Origin: Sulfonitrofixus sp039714575 | Lineage (GTDB): Bacteria; Campylobacterota; Campylobacteria; Campylobacterales; Sulfurimonadaceae | Direction: 5' to 3' | Length of the DNA: 12,670 nt | NCBI GenBank assembly: GCA_039714575.1 | Contig: JBDLJE010000067.1 | Location: 1-12,670, forward strand | Part shown: piece after piece, positions 7,123-12,670 of the stretch | How the letters are laid out: the number at the start of each line of letters is the position of its first letter | Numbering within the stretch: the first letter of the stretch is position 1 | Translations under genes and position numbers: made by a program | Notes under the pieces: model-generated | Seen by the model: the letters and a program-made list of their open reading frames with translations, nothing else | Databases searched by the model: none | Told to the model about the DNA's origin: nothing

Positions 7123-8010
7123 ATGCGAATAGTTGTAGCAGGCGTTGGTGGTGTCGGCGGTTATATCGGTGCACATCTTTGCAAACTTGATGATGAGGTG
7201 ACGTTTCTTGCCAGAGGGGAACATGCCTTAACGATCAAGGCGCATGGGTTGAAGATCATAGAGGACGATGGGGAGTTTATAGCTTGGCCGGACAGCGTTA
7301 TAACGGCTGAAACTTTTGAAGGTACTATCGACCTGCTGCTGCTCTGTGTCAAAAGCTATGATATCGAAACGGTTTTGACGGAACTCTCCGACAATATCAC
7401 CCCATCGACGATCATTGTCCCTTTTGCCAACGGGGTAGAGCATAAAGAGAAGATCGATGCACTTGTCAATGCCAAAGTGCTGCACGGCGCTGTTTATGTT
7501 CTTGCTCACAAAGAGGCAGACGGTGTCATTGTGAAAAAAGGGAAGGTCTTTGCATCGCTGTTTGGTGCCGCCGCGTATGTAAAGGAGACAGCACTTGTCT
7601 CATCTCTTTTTGAAAAGGCTGGACTCCGCCATAAAACACCGCAGAACATTGAAGAGGCTATCTGGAAAAAATACTTGTTTATCAGTGCATTTGCAGCACT
7701 TACGAGCTACTTTGATGCCAGTATGCGCAAGGTCTATGAACTGCATAGAAACTGGGCAGAGACACTTTTAAAAGAGATCGCCGATGTCGCTGAAGCTAAA
7801 GGTGTTTATATTCAGGGTGAGATTGAAAAAGCATTGAAAACAGCATCGTCACTGCCCGAAGATGCTTCGACTTCGATGCATCTTGATTTTCAAAACGGTT
7901 CCAGGACAGAGTTGGAGACCTTGTGCGGTTATGTCGTACGAGAAGGAGAACGGCTGCGACTGCCTACGCCGATGATGGCTAAGATATACGGGGTTTTAAA
8001 ATTAAAGTAA
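7123..8010 (+). CDS. panE: 2-dehydropantoate 2-reductase (ketopantoate reductase)
   Basis: PanE reduces ketopantoate to pantoate with NADPH, a step of pantothenate/CoA synthesis in the cytoplasm. The 295-aa length is typical. The N-terminal Rossmann fold shows GVGGVGGYIG (7-16). LLCVKSYD (73-80) and FANGVEHKE (101-109) match the cofactor/substrate loop, with N103 in the conserved Asn position. WKKYLFISAFAALT (181-194) carries the expected catalytic lysine (K182 or K183). SMHLDFQNGSRTELETLCGY (251-270) is the C-terminal signature, with E263 as the probable substrate-binding acid. AAGGA at 7112-7116 supports the ATG at 7123. It is the first of four co-directional genes. Some family members reduce other 2-keto acids, so the substrate is inferred from family. 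Confidence 0.92.
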   Translation: MRIVVAGVGGVGGYIGAHLCKLDDEVTFLARGEHALTIKAHGLKIIEDDGEFIAWPDSVITAETFEGTIDLLLLCVKSYDIETVLTELSDNITPSTIIVPFANGVEHKEKIDALVNAKVLHGAVYVLAHKEADGVIVKKGKVFASLFGAAAYVKETALVSSLFEKAGLRHKTPQNIEEAIWKKYLFISAFAALTSYFDASMRKVYELHRNWAETLLKEIADVAEAKGVYIQGEIEKALKTASSLPEDASTSMHLDFQNGSRTELETLCGYVVREGERLRLPTPMMAKIYGVLKLK

Positions 8011-8093
8011 CTTTTTGATTTTTCTTAGCCCGGGAACGATAGGGCAACTAAAGCCAAAAATGCGCATAATCTTAAAAAAAGTTAGGACAGATG

Positions 8094-8627
8094 ATGGCAA
8101 ATATACAAAAAGCACTGTTGGGCGGTGGATGTTTCTGGTGTATTGAGGCGGTGTATAACCGTGTTAAAGGGGTGGAGTCTGCTATCAGCGGGTATGCGGG
8201 CGGTCCGAATCCGAATCCGACTTATCGGGATATCTGTACGGGTACAACGGGGCATGCCGAGGTGGTTGAGATCACTTTCGATGCTGATGTCATCAGTTTC
8301 AGCGAACTGCTTGACATCTTCTGGGTCATTCATGACCCGACCACACTAAACTATCAGGGGGCAGACAGAGGGACACAGTACCGCTCTGTTATCTACTACC
8401 AGAACGAAGAGCAGAAAAAAGAGGCGATCGCTTCAGCACAAGCTGTTCAGGGGGAGTTCCGTGACCCTGTCGTGACCGAGCTTTCGCCTGCACCTGACTT
8501 CTTTGTTGCCGAAGAGTATCACCAAAACTACTTTGTTCTCAACCCGAACCAAGGGTACTGCCAAGCGGTTGTCGCACCCAAAGTGCAGAAGTTTATGATG
8601 ACGTTCAGTGACAAAGTAGGCCGTTAG
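8094..8627 (+). CDS. msrA: Peptide-methionine (S)-S-oxide reductase
   Basis: MsrA repairs oxidised methionine (the S-sulfoxide) in proteins. The catalytic motif GGGCFWCIEAVY contains the attacking cysteine (C13 in the 177-aa numbering used here). GYAGG, GHAEVVEI and GTQYRSVIYY are diagnostic, and YHQNYF precedes NPNQGYC with the probable resolving cysteine C156. There is no MsrB domain. Two adjacent ATGs exist at 8091 and 8094; AGGA at 8084-8087 is better spaced for the second. An 80-base gap separates it from panE and holds a possible -10 (CATAAT, 8065-8070). The stop codon directly abuts the next gene's ATG. The link with metH (methionine synthesis) across the window is thematic only. Confidence 0.96.
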   Translation: MANIQKALLGGGCFWCIEAVYNRVKGVESAISGYAGGPNPNPTYRDICTGTTGHAEVVEITFDADVISFSELLDIFWVIHDPTTLNYQGADRGTQYRSVIYYQNEEQKKEAIASAQAVQGEFRDPVVTELSPAPDFFVAEEYHQNYFVLNPNQGYCQAVVAPKVQKFMMTFSDKVGR

Positions 8628-9098
8628 ATGTTTGATGCAGGTTTTTTAGGGACAAGAGCCCCGTTTTTTATGGACATGATCACAATCTTTTTTGTGATGG
8701 TGCCTTTCTTAGTAGCATTTTCGATCTATTTTGCGATCAAAAAACGTTATCTGCTCCATTTCCGATCGCAGATGTCTATCTTTATCCTGAGTATGGTGAT
8801 GGTCGTTCTCTTTGAGATAGGGGTACGGGTAGACGGCGGCTTTAATGTTTACATGCAAGAGAGCAGCCTCTCTTACGATGGGGTGCTGATCTATCTCATC
8901 GTCCACATACTGTTCGCATTGGTAACTGTTGTCGCTTGGGGTATAACGATCTACAGCTCTTACAAAGCCTTCAGAGAAGAGGGTGCAGGGTCACCATACT
9001 TCATTGAACATAAAAATAGGGCACGATGGGTATTTTTGGCGATCGTCATCAACTCTATTATGGGCACTTCGATGTATCCAATCTTATTTATATTATAA
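8628..9098 (+). CDS. Four-helix integral membrane protein, DUF420-like
   Basis: This 156-aa protein has about four hydrophobic segments (roughly 15-37, 48-65, 84-110, 131-155). The pattern is a short charged stretch KKRYLLHFRSQM after helix 1, a histidine in helix 3 (IVHILFALVTVVAW), a loop with IEHKNRARW, and a final helix ending GTSMYPILFIL. This resembles the DUF420 (COG2322) family, small membrane proteins often found near respiratory oxidase genes and of unknown function. The family call is by eye and moderate. The ATG follows the msrA stop with no gap, which suggests translational coupling; no strong Shine-Dalgarno is visible. Confidence 0.7.
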   Translation: MFDAGFLGTRAPFFMDMITIFFVMVPFLVAFSIYFAIKKRYLLHFRSQMSIFILSMVMVVLFEIGVRVDGGFNVYMQESSLSYDGVLIYLIVHILFALVTVVAWGITIYSSYKAFREEGAGSPYFIEHKNRARWVFLAIVINSIMGTSMYPILFIL

Positions 9099-9100
9099 GT

Positions 9101-9124
9101 AGTGTAAAATTACGTACTTTTTTT
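9101..9124 (+). terminator. Weak hairpin plus T7 between the DUF420-like and DUF1538 genes
   Basis: AGT-GTAA (9101-9107) can pair with TTAC and ACT (9110-9118, with a GT bulge), followed by seven T (9118-9124). It may be a weak or attenuating terminator. The same stretch also holds TGTAAAAT, an extended -10-like motif, so it could instead be an internal promoter. Confidence 0.3.
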
Positions 9125-9135
9125 AAGAGAGAACA

Positions 9136-11058
9136 ATGTTAAGTATTAAATCCTTTTTACTGCTGTTAAAAGAGTCGTTCCGTGATCTTATGCCGATCAT
9201 TCTGGTTATTCTGTTTTTCCAATTGGCGATCATTCAGAGTATTCCTGCCGGCTGGATGGCAACATCGATCGGTCTGGCTATCGTCGGTGTCGGTCTTGCC
9301 GTCTTCCTGCTTGGCCTTGAGGTTGCGATCTTCCCGGTCGGCGAGAACCTTGCCAGTGACTTTGCCCACAAAGGTTCGACCTTCTGGATCCTTGTTTTTG
9401 CTTTTTTAATCGGCTTTGGTACAACCATCGCTGAGCCGGCACTCTATGTCATTGCCCAGAAAGCGGCAGCGATCAGCAGCGGGCGCATCGATGCTGATGT
9501 CCTGCGCGGCGTTGTCGCTTTTTCGGTCGGGTCTGCTATCGTGCTTGGAGCATGGCGTATTATTACCGGGCACCCGATCCAGTACTACATCATCGCCGGG
9601 TATGTTCTGGTGGTCGCGACAACAGCTTTTGCCCCGCATGAGATCGTCGGTTTGGCGTATGACCTTGGTGGTGTTACGACGTCAACAGTAACGGTACCGC
9701 TGGTCGCTGCACTGGGTATAGGTCTGGCAAGCACGATCAAAGGACGTAATCCTGTCTTGGACGGCTTCGGCCTGATCGCCTTTGCCTCGTTGACACCGAT
9801 GATCTTTGTGCAGGTCTATGGGATCGTTGTTTATCAGTACATTGATGCAGCTGCAGTGGCGGTAGAGGTGGTCGCTGCGCCGGAAGCCAAAGCCGTTATT
9901 GATCACTCTCTTTCAGGTATATTGACGGGGCTGTTCGGCGTTATAAAAGATGTCGTTCCTATCTTGGCGATCATCGCCTTTTTCCAATACGCCGTACTGA
10001 AAAAGCCGATCGAAGATCTTAAAAATGTACTTATCGGTTTTGGTCTTGTCATCATCGGTCTATACGCTTTTATCCTGGGTCTGGAGATGGGGCTCTTCTC
10101 ACTTGGTGAGACGATGGCCTACCAGTTGACACGCGGTGACAGCCACTTTATTATCTACGCCTTCGGTTTTGCGATCGGTTTTGCGACAACGATGGCGGAA
10201 CCGTCGTTGACCGCTATTGCCAAAAAAGCAAAAGAGATCAGTGACGGCAAGATCAATGACTTTGCTCTGCGTGTCTTTGTCGCCTTTGGTGTTGCCTTCG
10301 GTATTGCGCTTGGTTCGTTCCGTATTGTTGACGGCGGGCAGATCGTCTACTACATCATCGCAGGGTACCTTGTTGTTATCGCACTGACGGTGATCGCGCC
10401 GAAATACATCATCGGTATCGCTTACGACAGCGGCGGGGTGACGACCTCGACCATCACGGTACCGCTTGTTGCGGCATTGGGCTTGGGTCTTGCAACGAAC
10501 ATTGAAGGCCGTGATCCTCTTGTTGACGGTTTCGGTCTTATCGCCTTTGCCTCACTGTTCCCGATGATCACAGTGATGCTCTATGGCGTTGTCTCTGCCA
10601 AGCTGGGGCTTAAAGGTGAACATGAGAAAGAGGCAGAACATATCTTTGAACTGCGTCAGGCCATCGAAGATGCCAACGATATGGGGCTTGCAACGGTCAA
10701 TATTGACGGTATAGGGCAGCGTCACTCTACACAACTCTCTTTTTCTGCGGTCTACATCGTTGTTCCCAAAGAGAAACGTGAGCATGCTCTGAAAGTGGCG
10801 CACGCTGCCGGAGCTAATGGGGTCACCGTTACAAAAGCACATGGAATGGGGCTTGAAAATGAGGACAACTTCTATAACCGTCTGGAACAGGAGAACACCG
10901 ATGTCAAGTTGATGTTCTTGATGCCGACGAAGATGGTAGATCACGTCATACGTGAGGCGATGACGGAGCTTGATATTGTGGGTGAGGGGCATGGTGTTAT
11001 CTATGCATACCCTCTATCGCACCTAAAAGGTATCTCAATAAAACAAGAACACTTGTAA
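9136..11058 (+). CDS. DUF1538 membrane protein (two tandem repeats) fused to a C-terminal P-II-like domain
   Basis: This 640-aa probable transporter contains two homologous membrane modules, about 1-235 and 260-490. Paired motifs show the duplication: LGLEVAIFPVGE (59-70) and LGLEMGLFSLGE (314-325); GFGTTIAEPAL (93-103) and GFATTMAEPSL (348-358); GGVTTSTVTVPLVAALGIGL (178-197) and GGVTTSTITVPLVAALGLGL (433-452); DGFGLIAFASL in both. Each module has roughly six hydrophobic segments. Residues 494-640 are soluble: a charged linker, then a ferredoxin-like beta-alpha-beta pair (SAVYIVVPKEKREHALKVAH; VKLMFLMPTKMVDHVIREAM) with GANGVTVTKAHG and GHGVIYAYPLSHLKG, resembling P-II (GlnB) signalling proteins. 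DUF1538 proteins have no established function that I know of. The inference is a transporter whose activity is controlled by its own nucleotide- or metabolite-sensing tail. AAGAGAG precedes the ATG. Confidence 0.88.
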   Translation: MLSIKSFLLLLKESFRDLMPIILVILFFQLAIIQSIPAGWMATSIGLAIVGVGLAVFLLGLEVAIFPVGENLASDFAHKGSTFWILVFAFLIGFGTTIAEPALYVIAQKAAAISSGRIDADVLRGVVAFSVGSAIVLGAWRIITGHPIQYYIIAGYVLVVATTAFAPHEIVGLAYDLGGVTTSTVTVPLVAALGIGLASTIKGRNPVLDGFGLIAFASLTPMIFVQVYGIVVYQYIDAAAVAVEVVAAPEAKAVIDHSLSGILTGLFGVIKDVVPILAIIAFFQYAVLKKPIEDLKNVLIGFGLVIIGLYAFILGLEMGLFSLGETMAYQLTRGDSHFIIYAFGFAIGFATTMAEPSLTAIAKKAKEISDGKINDFALRVFVAFGVAFGIALGSFRIVDGGQIVYYIIAGYLVVIALTVIAPKYIIGIAYDSGGVTTSTITVPLVAALGLGLATNIEGRDPLVDGFGLIAFASLFPMITVMLYGVVSAKLGLKGEHEKEAEHIFELRQAIEDANDMGLATVNIDGIGQRHSTQLSFSAVYIVVPKEKREHALKVAHAAGANGVTVTKAHGMGLENEDNFYNRLEQENTDVKLMFLMPTKMVDHVIREAMTELDIVGEGHGVIYAYPLSHLKGISIKQEHL

Positions 11059-11163
11059 AAGTTTCAGCTTCGGCGCATCTTGCACAAAAGTTTGGCTCTC
11101 GACGCACACTAGTGCGTTGTCGGCCAAACATTTTGCGCAACCTACACCAAATCTGAAACTTTT
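11057..11163. repeat. Large nested palindrome downstream of the DUF1538 gene
   Basis: The outer arms AAAAGTTTCAG (11057-11067) and CTGAAACTTTT (11153-11163) are perfectly complementary over 11 bp. A second stem pairs TTGCACAAAAGTTTGGC with GCCAAACATTTTGCGCAA (one mismatch, one extra base). The centre pairs CGCAC with GTGCG around ACTA. The left outer arm overlaps the stop codon of the DUF1538 gene. It probably acts as a transcription terminator or mRNA 3' end (the outer arm ends in T4), and may be a dispersed palindromic element. Confidence 0.6.
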
Positions 11164-11213
11164 CCCTATTTAAGGGTTGTTTTAGGTGAGCTTTGCCACC
11201 TATTCAAAATTGC

Positions 11214-11435
11214 CTACAGGCGCCCCTGTTTGACCAGTGAAAGTACCATGGCTAGTGAGTAGCCGTCGTTTTCATACCCCTCTTCCTGACAGGACTTGCA
11301 CTTATCGCCTACATCACACTCCTGGTTTTTCAACAGCTCTTCCATTGTCGTAATATCGTGCTTTTTGATACACGCTGCGATCTCCTGCATGTCGTGTGAA
11401 TTGCAGACGCATATCTCTCTGGTTTTGTCAAACAT
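11214..11435 (-). CDS. Small BFD-like [2Fe-2S]-binding protein
   Basis: This 73-aa protein has the layout of the bacterioferritin-associated ferredoxin (BFD) [2Fe-2S] domain: ICVCNSHDMQEI (C9-x-C11), then 34 residues on, DKCKSC (C46-x-x-C49). Two additional cysteines are at 22 and 40. BFD domains help release iron from bacterioferritin or occur as electron-transfer or scaffold modules; no bacterioferritin or nif gene is visible here, so the role is open. I chose ATG 11435 because AAGAG precedes it and the N-terminus then matches BFD proteins; an in-frame ATG at 11489 would add an 18-residue hydrophobic/basic extension. It is transcribed towards the DUF1538 gene. Confidence 0.72.
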   Translation of the reverse strand: MFDKTREICVCNSHDMQEIAACIKKHDITTMEELLKNQECDVGDKCKSCQEEGYENDGYSLAMVLSLVKQGRL

Positions 11436-11500
11436 GAGTACTCTTTTTTTGTCGGTATGATATCGAAAAAAGAGGAAATTAAAAGACACTTAATGTGTGT

Positions 11501-11506
11501 TTTATA
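11501..11506 (-). promoter_or_regulatory. Candidate -10 of the BFD-like gene
   Basis: TATAAA on the minus strand (11506-11501) lies about 65 bases before the chosen start, just upstream of a short dyad ACAC-N5-GTGT (11486-11498) that could be an operator. This is also consistent with the shorter start at 11435. Confidence 0.35.
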
Positions 11507-11638
11507 CTCTCTTTTACGCTTTTATAGGTTGTTTCTCTAATCATTTAAGTAACACTTTATATTATTTAAGCAGAATCTTAATAAATTATTTTAGTTTAAA
11601 CTCGTTGTTAGTCGGAACATGTTAACTTTATTCAGTGT

Positions 11639-11715
11639 TATCGTTTAATCAAATCTATATGTATTTCTGTCATGTTGAAAAGCAGATACTTTAATATAGG
11701 GTTGCTTAAACGATA
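11639..11715 (+). promoter_or_regulatory. Inverted repeat flanking the probable promoter of the subtilase gene
   Basis: TATCGTTTAA (11639-11648) and TTAAACGATA (11706-11715) are perfect inverted 10-mers. A -10-like TAATAT lies between them at 11692-11697, so the right arm would cover roughly the start of transcription. A related palindrome, GTTTAAAC, is at 11594-11601. The arrangement suggests a two-site operator. The remainder of this 253-base gap is AT-rich with no ORF I would support. Confidence 0.4.
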
Positions 11716-11742
11716 TCCTAAATTAAAACAAGGATAACTATT

Positions 11743-12670
11743 GTGAAAGATTCAATATTTGTAAAATACTTTCTACTAGGTGCTTCGGTATTCGCACTGT
11801 CGGCGTGTAGTTCGTCAGATGATCCAATCGTCGGTGGCGGTGGCGGCGATACTGTTGTTGATGTGAATTATACCGTTACACCAGCCTCCGAGGACAACGA
11901 CAGTGATTATATCCCCGATAATGTAGAAGCATTTTTAGGCACAGACTTAAATGATAGCGATGTAAACACTAATGGAGTCTTTGACGGTCTCGATACTGAA
12001 GGTGCAAATGGCGATACGTATTTCGACATGCAGTGGCACATCAGAAATCTTGGTATCGCGACTAACGACAGCGGTGTTCTTCCGGTGGCCGGTAATGACC
12101 TTGATGTCATTGAAGTATACCATGCATACATGGGATACAACCATGGCGACAACATGATCGTACAGGTTGTTGATACCGGTGTGGACAGTGCTCATGAAGA
12201 CCTTGACCTTGACTTGACACGCTCTTATGACGGCCAGGTTGTCGGAGACCCATCTTCAAATGACGGCGGTACCCATGGTACGATGGTCGCCGGTATTATG
12301 GCGGCGAAAGCATTTAACGGCATAGGCGTTAGAGGGATCAGCCCTTTTTCTAAAATTGCCGGAAGCAACTGGTTGGAGACCCAAACATATGCCGGTCTTG
12401 ATCTGGCTTGGTACAGCGGCGTCGGTGCCAATGAGATCGCCGTTACCAACAATAGCTGGGGATCTTTCATCAGTAACGATACCTTTTATGAAGACACGAT
12501 GGCACTCGGGACAACACATCTCCGAGATGGCAGCGGACGTGTTTATGTTTTTGCCGCAGGTAATTTTAGAGGTCCTGCAGAAATTGGAGGTAATGCCAAC
12601 TTGCAGTACATGACCAATAACCGCTACGCTATTACTGTCGCTGCGCTAAAAGCAGACAACACACATGCTG
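11743..12670 (+). CDS. Subtilisin-family (S8) serine protease, predicted lipoprotein, 3' end missing
   Basis: This is a secreted endopeptidase of the subtilase clan. The frame is open for 309 codons to the window edge. The start is GTG at 11743, supported by AAGGA at 11730-11734. A signal peptide ends in a lipobox (FALSAC, C22), so the protein should be lipid-anchored in the envelope. A Gly-rich spacer (GGGGG) and an acidic segment (about 50-85: DNDSDYIPDNVEAFLGTD, then DSDVNTNGVFDG) resemble thrombospondin type-3 calcium-binding repeats. The catalytic domain follows: D144 in VVDTGVD, H178 in GGTHGTMVAGI, NNSWGS (236-241) and the oxyanion Asn N273 in FAAGN. The NNSWGS and FAAGN pattern is closest to kexin/proprotein-convertase-like subtilases. 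The catalytic Ser (GTS motif) and any C-terminal domains lie outside the window. No conventional inhibitor propeptide is evident. Confidence 0.9.
   Translation, partial: MKDSIFVKYFLLGASVFALSACSSSDDPIVGGGGGDTVVDVNYTVTPASEDNDSDYIPDNVEAFLGTDLNDSDVNTNGVFDGLDTEGANGDTYFDMQWHIRNLGIATNDSGVLPVAGNDLDVIEVYHAYMGYNHGDNMIVQVVDTGVDSAHEDLDLDLTRSYDGQVVGDPSSNDGGTHGTMVAGIMAAKAFNGIGVRGISPFSKIAGSNWLETQTYAGLDLAWYSGVGANEIAVTNNSWGSFISNDTFYEDTMALGTTHLRDGSGRVYVFAAGNFRGPAEIGGNANLQYMTNNRYAITVAALKADNTHA

Noticed and set aside
8011..8090. Terminator after panE (TAGCCC...GGGCAACTA dyad)
   Set aside because: Stem is imperfect and no T run follows, so it was not listed as a terminator.
11168..11198. Small dyads CCCT/AGGG and AGGTGAGC/GCCACCT downstream of the DUF1538 gene
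   Set aside because: Short, partly mismatched stems with no clear T tract on the strand that would need it; the large palindrome nearby is the better terminator.
11907..12613. Open frames of about 80 codons on both strands inside the protease gene
   Set aside because: They overlap the subtilase frame, whose catalytic motifs (D144, H178, N273) fix the true reading frame.
1..12670. CRISPR array, tRNA/rRNA genes, insertion sequences, phage or toxin-antitoxin modules
   Set aside because: No regularly spaced direct repeats, cloverleaf-like sequence, transposase motif or paired small toxin/antitoxin ORFs were seen.

Overview
The window looks like chromosome from a free-living, sulfur-oxidising member of the Campylobacterota (Sulfurimonas/Sulfurovum/Sulfuricurvum type). 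This is an inference from gene content: a sulfide:quinone-reductase-like flavoprotein, LpxR-type outer-membrane proteins, a DUF1538 transporter, and dense coding interrupted by AT-rich promoter regions. No rRNA or tRNA gene is present to confirm it. All genes look like ordinary chromosomal genes. I see no transposase, phage gene, CRISPR array or tRNA.

Left part (1-5427). The minus strand carries most of a cobalamin-dependent methionine synthase (metH); its C-terminus runs off the left edge. Its leader contains a striking inverted repeat that begins about where transcription should start. Divergent from metH lie two tandem paralogues of the LpxR outer-membrane lipid A deacylase family. They align without gaps over about 300 residues, and their leaders are similar too.

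Middle (5428-7022). A 381-base gap holds a possible 41-aa basic small protein on the minus strand, a tiny plus-strand ORF with a nearly perfect Shine-Dalgarno followed by a terminator-like hairpin, and a strong palindrome abutting the stop codon of the next gene. That gene (minus strand, GTG start) is an SQR/flavocytochrome-c-like FAD disulfide oxidoreductase.

Right-middle (7123-11058). Four plus-strand genes form a probable loosely spaced operon: panE (pantothenate/CoA synthesis), msrA (repair of oxidised methionine), a small four-helix membrane protein resembling DUF420, and a 640-residue protein made of two DUF1538 membrane repeats fused to a C-terminal P-II-like domain. A ~107-base nested palindrome closes this group.

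Right end (11059-12670). A small BFD-like [2Fe-2S] protein is on the minus strand. After an AT-rich divergent promoter region comes the start of a subtilisin-family (S8) lipoprotein protease with a calcium-binding-type N-terminal spacer; its catalytic serine lies beyond the right edge.

The most distinctive items are the transporter/P-II fusion, the metH leader hairpin, the tandem LpxR pair with a possible active-site difference, the SQR-like protein that appears to lack one expected redox cysteine, and the palindromes and mini-ORFs in the gaps.
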